A stretch of 64,000 bases of DNA from Puccinia triticina (taxonomy: Eukaryota; Basidiomycota; Pucciniomycetes; Pucciniales; Pucciniaceae), in contig NC_070572.1 of NCBI RefSeq assembly GCF_026914185.1, forward strand, positions 4,650,001 through 4,714,000, written 5' to 3'. The number at the start of each line of letters is the position of its first letter. Within the stretch, counting starts at the first letter, position 1. A program made the translations under genes and the position numbers. The notes below the pieces were generated by a model. It searched no databases and had not been told where the DNA came from. It was given only the letters and a program-made list of their open reading frames with translations. Below are positions 42,827 to 54,044 of the stretch, piece after piece.

Positions 42827-44541
42827 TCAGGGTGGATTCGCTGAATTCTGATTTTCCAGCTGATTTTCTATGATTGATTTTGATAGTTTGCGTTTCTGCC
42901 TGGCGAGGAATTCTTCTTTCCGTTCCAATATCGAAGCGATCGTTTCGGTGGACAAATCCGGAGAGAACTTTGACTCTTGAATGATTGTTGTCGCCGAGCT
43001 TGTGTTCGTAGGGATCTCCGATTGATGTTTGAGGAGCTCTGTGGACGGGATTGCTGGGAGTACAAGGCCTGTTACATACTTTGTTTGTTTTCCAAGTGGA
43101 TGTGACGAAAGAGAAATCAGTCGGCAGCTGTGGCTGGGATAGTACGTATGGAGTGAACTGTCGATAGAGAGGATACATCATGCTGATTGCTTACCCGACA
43201 TTGTAAGACCCCCAGAGCCCTTTCCTGAAAACTCCAAATACATTTCCTTCCCAGTTTATCCTTTGAATCCTACATGCAGAAAGAGGGCGAGCATGACAAG
43301 ATGCATCAGTCAACATCTGATTAAAGAAAAAAAACTGGAAATGTGAGAATGAGTTACATCGTCACTCCAAATTCCGACGAGCAAGTCCAGTTTACCATCT
43401 TGGCAGGCATTTTGGAGTTGGAGGAGGTCGCGAGAGGAAAAGAGATCAAAAGTTCCGTGCAGGTAAACCGTCGGACGTTCGAGTGCGCGGACGAGAGCCA
43501 GAGTGTGACCATAAGACTTCGGGGTAGGTTCGTGCACTGGAGAGGATTCTGCAGCCGATGAGTTCAGAACTTTCAAGGCAGGAGGTGTCCGCGAGGAGGC
43601 CGAGTTTAAGAAAGCGTTGAGCACTGATAAGTTGATGGCCAGACCTTGTTCTGGTCCTGGATCCGATGTGGATGGATTTGATTCTGGGGATAAGATCCTT
43701 GCCAGTGCGTCGGTGGTGGAGACACCGGGCGTACGGGGAAACTGGCGGTAGAGTCCGGCTTCCTTGACCAGACGATAGCTGTCCAGGCCGTTGGCGTCGG
43801 TGGTCACATCATCCCCGTGGGCAACGAAGTGGATTCCATGTTGGGCAATGAAGTCGACTTGAGTCGTATACGGTGCGTCAGGAATCACTTCATCAACCCA
43901 TCTACATCCCTTGAGCAGCTTGACTCTGAAACCTCACAAAGACATCGTCATGAGTCATTCGGAGACAAACGTTTTGTTTTTCATTTTCGATCAATGAAAG
44001 ATATTGACGCACCTTTCAGATTGAGTGATCACAGGTGGTCCCTTATTTTCAGAAATCGCCTGATCGGAATGACATCCCGCCACAAGCCAATCCGCCATTG
44101 CTTTTTTTGTTTGTAAGGAAATAGTATGGGTATTCAATAAAAGCTCCTCTCAAATTTCGATACCCGGATCGACTGTTTGCTCACCTCGGCTTTGTCGGAT
44201 CGCATTCGCATGACCATAATGGAACAAACTGTTGGAACAGATGAAACGAAGGAAAATCAATTCAAACGAACAAAATGAATTGCTCCAAGATTTACGCACT
44301 CGAAGCAACTGTTGTACCAGAGGAAAGACTCGTCAACCAACCAAATCTTAAGTGCATATGATAGATAGCCAAGCATTCATGCGACTTACCCATCTGTGAG
44401 TTCGGCGATTGGTCGATAGCCGTCCGGGTTCGGATTTCATGAAGGTCGAGATGAAGCTGATGAGTCTCTCGGCTGGTCTAGGAGATGTTTACAGATTTGT
44501 AGTTTCTTACCTACCCAAACTTTTGTTTGATTGGCTGCCAT
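42827..44541 (-). CDS. ECT1: Ethanolamine-phosphate cytidylyltransferase
   Basis: Makes CDP-ethanolamine from CTP and phosphoethanolamine in the Kennedy pathway to phosphatidylethanolamine. Exons fit at 44541-44511, 44393-44390 (4 nt), 44308-44300 (9 nt), 44228-44185, 44100-44013, 43925-43358, 43269-43195 and from 43157 to the end, about 382 residues. The first exons splice to MAANQTKVWVDGCFDLFHYG, whose HYGH is the CTP-binding HxGH motif. Then come LVAGCHSDQAISENKGPPVI, CRWVDEVIPDAPYTT, FVAHGDDVTTDANGLDSYRL and RTPGVSTTDALARIL. The second cytidylyltransferase repeat follows (YLHGTFDLFSSRDLLQLQNA, LLVGIWSDD, ERALGVLQCR). Near 42980 the best match moves from one frame (GDPYEHKLGD) to another (IIQESKFSPDLSTETIASIL), so there is either a one-base insertion or an unrecognised 43-nt intron. 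Without it the frame ends at 42795. Confidence 0.88.
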
Positions 44542-44941
44542 CTCCGTTTGGCTTAATGGTGAGCGAGTGGTGCGGCAACAAGCTGATATTTATCCACTCC
44601 GGAGTGGCGAGAACGACGAATTCACCAGAGTGCTGTGCAGTGCACCTCTCATCAAAACAAAGAACAAAATCAAAAATCAAGCAAGCAAGAAGCACAAGCA
44701 AAAGATGGATGAAGCTTCATTTAAAGCTCCCATGAACTTGAAAATGGATGACTAACACCAGGGCCCGCGGGCGTTTCCCGGGTAGGTATCCGAGAACTAT
44801 CTGTTGCCTCGGATCGATTGGAGCTCTGATCCCGAGCGCGAACAACGCACGCCAAGCAATCGACTCGAAGTCGAACCCACCAGAGCAACGACAAACATAT
44901 TCACATACGAGGCCTAACAAATAAGCCAAGCACAAAACGTC

Positions 44942-45444
44942 ATGGTCTCCACTGCAATCGTCGGCCCTGGAGTAGGTCAGTACCTTCAAAGAAAGTCCTC
45001 ATACATAAGTTGATTTTGTATTATCCAACTGATACCCATGAAACCCGACAATAACCATCAAAAACCACAATGATCAAACAAATGGTATAGCCAGCTGTTG
45101 CACAGTCCTATCGGTAATCGGGGTGGTCTTCCTAGTCTCTCTTGGCGTCGGATTTGAGAATAATGCACACGTTTTGATGGGATCAACCGAGTCTCCTGAG
45201 AATGGGAGAAAAGTGGCCCGAGTCTGCTTCGCTTCGGCTATCGTATATGCTTGCTTCGTCGGCTTTTGTTCCTGCCAAGTCCGTCTCACTTTCTCTTTTC
45301 TTCCCCCCTCTTTAAATTTCATTAAAACCATTCACAAATTTTAATTGGACCCTTATCCTAACGAACTCCCCTTATTCGCTTGGTCGTCTATAGCTGAGCG
45401 CCAATCGACGGGTGGTACGAGGAGGAGAAGTACATCTTCGGTGA
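44942..45444 (+). CDS. Ribonuclease-kappa-like small membrane protein
   Basis: Resembles RNase kappa, a two-pass membrane protein which in animals is associated with the V-ATPase; the fungal role is not known to me. Three exons fit: 44942-44975, 45091-45278 and 45394-45444, giving 90 residues. The pattern is CCTVLSVIGVVFLVSLGVGF (first membrane helix), a polar loop with HVLMGSTESPENGRK, a second helix CFASAIVYACFVGFCSCQ and a short basic tail ending in LSANRRVVRGG. Without the last intron the frame would instead end at 45344 with RLTFSFLPPS, so the C terminus is uncertain. The gene is divergent from the cytidylyltransferase, 400 bp away, and may share its promoter region. Confidence 0.7.
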
Positions 45445-46180
45445 ACGACGACCAAGCAGCACAAACTCTTTCATGTTGTAAATCGCAAGACTGTAATGCA
45501 TATCTCAACCTTTCCCTCTCGTTATCTAATATGGAGAGAATGAGTAAGTACTAAGAAAATATCGAAGAAGACGAATCGGATTCCATGCATCAAGTAGTGA
45601 AAGTACACACACACAGATTCTACCCTCTATAAGTTCCTCCTTATTTTTTGTAATGATCATTTGAGTCTCACTTTACTTGTTCAATAATCTAGACATCACT
45701 TTGATGTTACTATTGCCCAGCTGGTGTTGATATTTGGAACAATATTTTCCCGGCTGATCCTCAGCTCTGCAAAAGCCTTTTCCAAGATTGTTCTCAGCTT
45801 CGGACCATTGTTGGCTGAGCTAGGATGCTCGGATTTGGAATATTCTTGGTCCAGCTGACACTGGGCTTTGTATCAGGCTTGGAATAGCCAATGCTCAGCT
45901 GTGGCCCAGGCTGAGCCAATGCTCAGCTTTGGCCCAGGCTCAGTCAATGCCTACTGCTCAGCTTTTGATGAGCATCAGCTGTTCCTGGGAAAAATTTAGG
46001 ATCAGCTGACTGTGCCACATTAAGTGCTCTGGTGCAGTCCCGCAAGTTCTACAAGTGCTGGTGGAGCAGACTTGGAGCAGCGCTGAAGCAGCTCTGGAGA
46101 AGAAACCAAAGCTGCATCATGTCACTTGCCATCAAGTGACTATATTTTTCTGCTGGTGTATCATCCATTCAGAATTGAAA
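45445..46180. other. Intergenic, low-complexity CAGCT words
   Basis: No gene. Between about 45710 and 46080 the words GCTCAGCT and AGCTGA recur many times (for example CCAATGCTCAGCTGTGGCCC then CCAATGCTCAGCTTTGGCCC), a degenerate short repeat. Confidence 0.45.
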
Positions 46181-47290
46181 AAAAACCAACTGTTAATTAA
46201 TTAATTATTTTTTGCATACCCCCTTTTCTGGGGTAGTGCATAAGGGAATAACTTTTTTTTACATTTCCCAGCCCCACAACAATTTCAGGGCACTTATAGA
46301 TGTGCATTTTCTGCTTTTCCTGAGTTTTTTGGGATATGTAGGGGGTGCGCGCCAGGCTTAGTAGGAAAATTCCTACTAACTGTATAACTTTTTTGTTACA
46401 TCTTCAAACAGTCTAAAAATTTCAGGGATTCTTAATCTGATATGTTTGCCCTGAAACATGAGATATAAGGGGTGTGTGGCATTCTTAATAAGAAAAATCT
46501 GGCTAACTGTACAACTTTGGTGTTACATTTTCAAACAGTCTAAAAATTTCAAAAATAATTATCATGCAATCAGAATTGCAAAAAACTCAATTTTCAATTG
46601 ATTAATTAATGTACCAGGTTTTTTGCATACCCACCTTTCTGGGGTACATACTATTTTTACATGTCCCAGACGCACAAAAATTTCAGGGCACTTATAATTG
46701 TGGATATTCTGCATTCCCTGAAATTTTTAGGATTTTCAGGTAGTGGGCGGCGGGCTTAGCATGAAAATTCTTGCTGGCTGAATTAATTTTTTGTTACATT
46801 TTCAAACAGTCTAAAACTTTCAGGGATCTTTATACTCTGTATCTTCTCTGTGCCCTGAAATTTTGAGCCATGGTGTGGCATAAAAAAATGAGATATAAGG
46901 GGTGTGTGGCAGGCTTAATAGGAAAAATCTGTCTAATTGGATAGTTTTTTTGTTACATTTCACAGAAGTCTGAAAACTTAAGCAAACTTTCACCTATGCA
47001 TATTCTATGTACCCTGAAATTTCTAGCAATGTTATGGCTTCAGAACCTCAGATTTAAGGGATGTGCAGTAGTCATAATACCTACTAGTGCACACCCCATA
47101 GAACTCATTTTCTGATGCCAAAAAATTGCTGAAAGTTTAAGGGCACGGAGAATACACATATTTGGAAGTTCCCTGTAGTTTTTAGACTGCTGTGACAAGT
47201 AAAAAATTATTATTCAATTAGACAAATTTTTCCTATTAAGACTGCCACACACCCCTTATATCTCATGTTTTTATGCCACCCCATTTGTGA
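46181..47290. repeat. Degenerate tandem and inverted repeat block
   Basis: A unit containing TTTTTGTTACATTTTCAAACAG-like sequence plus TCTAAAAATTTCAGGG recurs about four times (near 46385, 46515, 46785 and 46945). After about 47090 the complement of the unit follows (TTTAAGGGCACGGAG, TTTTTAGACTGCTGTGACAA). Similar sequence also occurs after the gypsy element at 56970-57040. The gypsy therefore appears inserted near or within an older, larger repeat. Confidence 0.55.
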
Positions 47291-47377
47291 GATCTGAGCC
47301 CACACAGATATCACAACTCAATCACAATTCAACTCAGACCCGCACCTCTTAGTCTGCGGCTCCCCACCACCCACCTA

Positions 47378-47423
47378 GCTCAGTAGAGAACCGTGTACTG
47401 AATTCTTCTACTGAGCTAGGTAA
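47378..47423. repeat. Palindrome at the gypsy insertion locus
   Basis: CCTAGCTCAGTAGA is mirrored by TCTACTGAGCTAGG. The embedded GAGAACCGTGTACTGAATTC closely matches the two flanks of the gypsy element (GAGAACCGC and CCGCGTACTGAATTC). It is in effect a nearby copy of the empty insertion site. Confidence 0.7.
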
Positions 47424-47490
47424 GCTCTCATTTCTCTTCTTCTATTTTTCTTCCTCTTTAACCTCAATTGTAAATACAGTAGAGAACCGC

Positions 47491-48213
47491 TGTGGTGAGC
47501 CTCATCAAAAGCACCTTCACTCTCCGCAGGCTCCAGGAATCAACTATCAAGGCGACCAACCACTCAGGACAACAACACGGAACACCAGACACATGACCCA
47601 GGCGCCTCAACATCAAACACTCCATCATCACCAAATCCAGACATGCATCAAACATCAATCCACATTGGTCATTAACTCAACAGCCCTTTCCTTGTCTCTT
47701 GGTTTCACACTAATGCACCTACTTTGGGATTAGTACTTGTCTCATCTTCATGCACCTCATCCCTTTTGTTCATTTCTCTTACACTTCTCTTTGGTTGAAG
47801 TTTTTCACTGTTTCATATTTCCCACAACCACAGGTCAACCGCCCCCCCAGATTGTCTATATAAACTGCCCCTTTGTCCACACTTTTGTCCCCCATCAGCT
47901 CATCAGACAGTAGTTGGTCAATAGTTATATAGTCTCATAGTTACCTTATAGTCAATTACAGTAGCCATTCTGCCTTGACAATTATATCATCTTGCCTGCT
48001 CAACATCCAGTAACCATTCTGTGGGAGAGCATTACTTACTTCGCCATTTCATCACCTTACCCTGATATCTTCTTGATCTTCTGCACCACACCTTTTCTTG
48101 AGTTTCATTACTCTATTGGTGTCCTCTACTCTTTAGCATTTCACCCGGAGGGCAGCCTTTTCACGCACTCATGCCCTCCACAGCTATCTCTATCCCACGG
48201 AGTAGTCCCCACA
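47491..48213 (+). repeat. 5' LTR
   Basis: Begins TGTGGTGAGC and ends GTCCCCACA. A TATATAAA box at 47857-47864 lies in the usual promoter position for an LTR. It differs from the 3' LTR at four sites; three of these are CG versus CA or TG. Confidence 0.92.
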
Positions 48214-48215
48214 TC

Positions 48216-48232
48216 TGGTGTCCCAACAGTGG
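48216..48232 (+). other. Probable primer-binding site
   Basis: TGGTGTCCCAACAGTGG starts two bases after the LTR, beginning with the TGG that pairs with a tRNA 3' CCA. The matching tRNA was not identified. Confidence 0.6.
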
Positions 48233-48414
48233 CTCGACGATCTTTAGATTTATCAGTCACCTATAGTTAAGATACCCCTATAAAAATTATTAAAACTCAC
48301 TAAAAATATATTCTCTTACTTCCACTTATTTCCTATTACTCGCTCTCATCTCACCTCCAATACTCTATAAAAACCATAAAACATATATCAACTTTCCCTC
48401 TATAAATTACATCA

Positions 48415-50234
48415 ATGGCCTACCGCGACCTACCTCCCGGAATGAACCTCTACGCTGGCGCCAATTCACCTGAAAACCCCGGACCATTTCGCAAAAGAGA
48501 AGTCAGCCCGGAAAGCGCAGCCTTGGACCCCTTGCTTGGACCTCACATTTGACTCCAGAACCCCTACGAAAATCAACCTGCCGCCAGACAAAACTATGGA
48601 ATCCCTGTGTTACAAACAGCTCCTCAACGGGTCCCGCACTTCTTGGAAACTAAAATCACTTTACCTGCCTATAATCCCGAACCCTTTGGAAGAAAACCTG
48701 TTAAAATCAAGTCCCAAGCCAAAGGATTATTTTTCGACGGATCAAACATGGATGTTAGTGACTTCATCAAACGCTTGGAGTACGCCGCACAAATCGATGG
48801 AGCCCAAGGATTGGATGTTGCCTTACAAATAATTTTCTTCTTGGAGGGCAAAACACTTGTGAAAGAAGTTCAGGACATGGCGGAAAGGGTCAACCACGAC
48901 TGGTAAAAATTGAAGGAAAGCCTGGTTCAGCGTTGGAAATGCAGCCATTATTAAAATACACCCGTAACGATTTGGACAACCTAATTACTGCCGCACGTGT
49001 CGCCGGAATCAAGAATGAAAGGGAATTCCAGGACTTTAGCCTTCGTTTGGACAACATTGTAGCCTACCTTGTTAGATGTCAACACATGAGTAGCGCTGAA
49101 GAAATTCGCCATGCAATACTAAACTGTTTAACTCACCCAATTAGAGTCGCCGTCTCCAAGGAACTTATTCGGGACAATTGCATGCGCCGGGCCATTGATG
49201 GATCTTACATTCTGCCACCTTACAGTACTATCATGGAATATATTCAAAAGGAACTACGCACCATATCGATTTTGGATGAAGAAATTACTGGAGAAATTTT
49301 GCCGCCATCTACGCAACAGTATGCACCAAAAATAGCTCCGAGGCAGCAGAACCCGCCAATAAACAAAGAAGTGGATGATCTCACCAGGACCCTGGCTAGT
49401 TGGAATGTTCAGAAACCATCACCATTTGTTTCATCTTCCCACGTACCCTATAAACCCGCGCAATACGACCAACCACCATCCGCCTTGAAGTGTAACTACT
49501 GTTTTGCGTCTGGACATACAATTTACCGCTGCCCATTATACGCCCAGGACGAATATGACCGGAAGGTATACTCCGAAGGGAAGGAAATTAAGTTTCCAAC
49601 AGGAGTTGTAGTTCACTGGGACCAATCTTGTCCAATGAAGGCTGTTGTGGATAAATTCAGCGAAAACTTTCCGCCGCCTGGAGTAATTAATCTACCAAAC
49701 GGAACTCAAATAAAGAAGGAGGAAGCCCCGGCAGAGCCACACACGTCTTATGGAAAGCTAGAGGAATGTGAACCAGAGGACGTCAGCACTTATGAAACGG
49801 ATGCCGCTAAACGCATGAGGAGTGGGAGGGAAATACCGGAGACCCCAACTTCCAATAAAAGAGTACGCAAGGAAAAAGATCATGAAGTCATGGATACAGA
49901 AGCAGAAAGGATCATGGAAATTGCACGTCAGGACAACTACGACCCTTTTCCAGTATATAAGGAGCAGAACTCTGAGCAACCTGACACTTCAAAAAAGGTA
50001 CAATTCAAGGACCCAGGACTCAGTGCTCAGGAACCTAAGGAAAAACCGGCTTGTAAAACTTACCTGGAGAAACCAATGGCTAAAGAATTTCCAGAGGCTG
50101 AAGATCGTGTTGTGCAACAAATGGTTACGGAAGGAAAAATGGAGCTGTCTTTTGGAGAAATCTTTGCTATTTCCAACGGTGTGACGGAGGCCTTCAAAAA
50201 GAAAATATCCCGCAAGAAGGAGCCGAAAAGATGA
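48415..50234 (+). pseudogene. gypsy gag polyprotein, broken
   Basis: Starts MAYRDLPPGMNLYAG. A TGA after GPLLGPHI-like sequence near 48548 and a TAA near 48905 interrupt the frame, and a one-base shift near 48930 moves it to the frame open to 50234. The later part has LLKYTRNDLDNLI and a zinc knuckle C-x2-C-x4-H-x4-C (CNYCFASGHTIYRC) near 49490-49530. It ends in a Lys/Glu-rich tail. Gag would form the virus-like particle and package the RNA. Confidence 0.85.
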
Positions 50235-53200
50235 CCAGTGCTGGCAATATTGACTCCAAGGAGGAAGAAGAATTTGAGAGGCCCCGCAGCTTGCATTATG
50301 CCTGCCCATTAGGATACATTAAAATTGGAATTAACGGAAAGGAAGTTCAACTTCTTTTGGACAACGGATCAATGGTCAACATACTCCCAAAAGGTTTAAC
50401 CACAAAGCTTGGCCTAATTGTCACGGAACGGCGAATGAACCTTAAAGGTATTGGAGGTCACCGCAACAAAATTCTGGGTATAGCGGAGGGAGTTTGAGTC
50501 CAAATCGGTAATATTTTCAAGACAGTCCATTTTGGGGTTTCTAGCGCGGACGTACAGCCTATATTGGGAAAGCCATTCCTAATTGACGTCTCAGCAAGTA
50601 AGGAATATATGGAAGGTGGTGGCGAGACCCTGTCTATTAATGATGACAAAGGGAGAACTTGCTTAGTCCCAATAATTACGCCAACCAATCAAAAATGGGA
50701 GACCGACTTTCCAACCAATGCTACCACAACTTCTAACGTAGCTACAGCATCAAATTTTGTTCTGGACGAAGCCAAGCCTTTGGTATCAGTCAACGCGGCC
50801 AAATATAAAACTGCAGCAAAGAAAGTAAAACCAGTCAACAAACCTATCCCTCAGAATATCAACCTTCCCCTCACCCTACCGCCGCTTTCTAGGGATCCCT
50901 ATGTTACACCACTTACCCCTCATCCGCCAACTTTTACGCCAAATGCCAAAATAACCGAGGAAAGACTTAAAGTTGTAAATTTTGGACCAAAGAATTTTCT
51001 ATCAGACCAAGAACTTCAGCTACTAAAACACGTCATCAAAATCCAAGAGGCCGCTTTTGCATTTGACCCAGAAGAGCGGGGGTTACTTAAACATACTTAC
51101 GGTAAACCTTACATCATATTGGTAGTTCCGCATGAACCATGGCAACAGAAGCCTATCCCGATTCCACAGGCCATTCGAGATCAGTACATTGAATTAATTC
51201 AGGAGCGAATTTGGACAGGACTCTATGAACAATCTTGTTCTAGCTACTCAAGCCCGGTTTTCTGTGTCGCCAAGCAAGATGGGAAGTTACAAGTCGTCCA
51301 TGATCTGCAAAAATTGAATAAAGTCACTATAAAAGACGCTGGATTACCGCCATCACCTGAGGAACTAATTGAATCCTTTACTGGAAGAGCTTGTTATGGA
51401 TTGGGCAACATCATGGGAGGCTACGATGAACGGGAGCTGGCCTTACAATCTTGACCTCTTACTACTTTTGAGACGCCCTTAGGACGTTTCCAACTAACTC
51501 GATTACCGCAAGGTGCAATGAATTCGGTGGCAGTCTACCAAGCACAGATGATGTGGATACTTCAAGATGAAATTCCCAATAATGTTGGTATTTTTATTGA
51601 CGATGGAGGAATCAAAGGGCCAGTTTTGGACTACAATCATGAAGTTCTAAAGGAAAATAGCGAGATCAGACGCTTTATCTGGGAATACGCAATCACTTTG
51701 GAGCAAATCTTATTTTGAATCAAGGAAGCCGGACTCACTGTTTCTGGAAAGAAGTTTGCCTGCTGTGTACCTGCCTTGGATCTTGTTGGGCATGTAGTGT
51801 GTAAAGAAGGAAGGAGAATCTCAAAGAAGCAGCTGAATAAGGTGGAAACTTGGCCAATCCCTAGGAACCCAACCGAAGTCCGCGGATTCTTAGGCGTCTG
51901 CGTTTACGTACGGATGTTTATCAAAAATTTCTCTGTAATTGCTGCGCCCCTGTGCAAACTCACACAAAAGGATGCGGACTGGGACTGGACTGAGGAATGC
52001 CAAACTGCTTTTGATAATTTCAAGAAAATAATTGGACGTGACATCACTCTAAAGAAATTGGACTATACAAATGGCGCCGGTAAAATCAAGTTGGCCGTAG
52101 ATTCGAGCTCTATTGCTGCTGGTGCGGTATTAATGCAAGTTCATCAGGGAAAAGACCGCCCTGTCTTGTACAAATCCGTGGTATTTTCGCCAGTGGAATC
52201 CCGGTACTCTCAATCTAAATTGGAGCTCTGTGGCGTTGCAAAGATCCTTAAAAAGCTGCAAAATCAACTCTGGGGTCAACATTTCGAATTAATGGTCGAT
52301 GCAAAGAGTCTAATTGAAATGATAAACTCACCTTCCTTGCCGAATGCGCCGATGACTCGATGGGTTTCCTTTATCCAACTCTTTTCTTACGAATTAACCC
52401 ATGTACCTGGCAAGACCTTTACGATGCCAGATGGACTTTCCCGCAGAACGCCGGACAGTACAGAAGACAATGAAACTGATTTTGACAAAGATGAAAAATG
52501 GATCAAGCCACACCCAGGCTTTGGCGTAAAAGAGGTCAACACTCTTAATTTGGGGGTGGAAAATTGACAATTTGAACAGGACGGAATTTGGGACCTCTTG
52601 CAGCAATATTTGTCCACATTGGAGCGACCTAGGGAATGCTCAGATGAGGAATGGAAGACCATCAAACATAAATCAGCCACTTTTTTTGTCTCAGACGGTA
52701 AATTAAAACACCGCAACAAACCTTTTCCTCAGATTGTAGTTTCTGTCCGACAGAACCAAAAATTTATTCTGGACATCTTGCATGAGCAACTTGGGCATAG
52801 GGGCGTTGAAGAAACTTATTGGCGCTGCAAGTTACAATTCTGGTGGCCTAACATGAAGAAAAACGTCGTAGAATGGGTTCAGTCTTGCGAAGCCTGCCAA
52901 AAGAGGAGTTCCACCAAACCAATGGAGCTAAAACATGCAACCGGTAAATCTACTATATTTGGACGAGTTAGTATCAACACTGTACACATAAAAGCGGGTA
53001 AATGGAAATACTTGGTCGTGGCCCGGGATGACTTATCCGGATGGGTTGAGGCCGTGACTGGAAACATTAACTGCAAAGAAAGTAGCTGCTTGGTTTCACA
53101 AAAATTGGATTATCCGTTATGGAACACCTTGGACTGTTGCGATGGATGGCGGTCCTGAATTTGGAAAAGAAGTGCAAGATATGCTCAAAGCAGCCGGTTC

Positions 53201-53789
53201 CACAGTAAAAATCACGACACCCTACTATCCTGAAGCTAACGGAATGATAGAACGCGGTCATCAGCCCCTGAAGGATGCTCTTTTAAAAATGTGCGGTACA
53301 GACGGCAAGAAATGGCGTAACTATTTACCTTTAGTGTTGTTTGCGGATTGAATTTCAACAAAGCGTACTACTGGTTACACACCATACGAATTGGTCTTTG
53401 GTCAACCGGCGGTCTTACCTATTGATTTGGAAATGGAAACTTTCTTTGGTACGGATTGGACAAAAGTGAAATCTACGGCGGACTTATTGGCGGCACGTGC
53501 AGTGCAACTCGAGCAACGGGAGTCAGTCATTCAGCAGGCATACAAGCAAATGAAAAATTCTCGTGCAAAATCTGTTGAATTCTGGAACCAGAAGCATTCA
53601 GACAGGGGGCCTATTTCTCTGGATACAAAGGTTTTGGTTTATAACAAATCTCTTGAAAGCCAATGGGGTAAACTGTTCAAAAACCACTGGAATGGCCCCT
53701 ATAAGGTGGTGTTGCAAGAAAAATCTGGCTCTTACGTGCTTAAAGAATTGGATGGCACAGAACTCAAAAGACGGTACGCTGCGCCATAG
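50231..53789 (+). pseudogene. gypsy pol polyprotein, broken
   Basis: The frame opens with an ATG that overlaps the gag stop (ATGA at 50231-50234). Domains in order: aspartic protease (LLLDNGSMVN, near 50355), reverse transcriptase (LTTFETPLGRFQLTRLPQG; FIDDGG near 51600), RNase H (about 52080-52450) and integrase. The integrase has an H-H-C-C finger (HEQLGHRG, CEACQK) and core segments VARDDLSGW, MDGGPEFG and GMIERGHQPL. Five in-frame stops occur, all TGA (50495, 51452, 51716, 52565, 53349), plus one frameshift near 53080 in the integrase. The residue expected to be the first catalytic Asp of the integrase reads Asn (INTVHI). It ends with TAG at 53787. Confidence 0.9.
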
Positions 53790-54044
53790 GTTAAGGTTTA
53801 TTACAACCGGGCCTGAAAACAGCTAACAAAGTAAAGAAGATAGGCGGTTGGGAGGGAAGGGAGCTCCATGTACACTATAACATTGCCAAACTCGACCGTT
53901 CCCTTCAATTCTGGACGTGCTAAAAAAAAAAAAAACAAAAAAAAAACAAGAGATGGGGATTAGTTTGGCGGTCATATTTCTATTTTGGATATCATTCTTC
54001 ACTCATTTTCCTTTTAAAAAACTCATAAAATCAAGGCTTACAAC
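53790..54044. other. Spacer after pol
   Basis: Contains an A-rich run (about 53923-53948) and no reading frame of note; the antisense ORF ends at its right edge. Confidence 0.5.

Noticed and set aside
45123..45344. Single-exon reading of the RNase-kappa-like gene ending at 45344
   Set aside because: It lacks the first exon, and the C-terminal RLTFSFLPPS tail reads like intron; the spliced model gives a basic tail closer to the family. This remains open.
50231..53789. Repeated in-frame TGA as a sign of an altered genetic code or UGA readthrough
   Set aside because: Host genes here end normally in TGA (MTAP, Rpn10, SH3), and several gypsy TGA codons fall where Arg is usual, so CGA to TGA mutation explains them better than TGA read as Trp.
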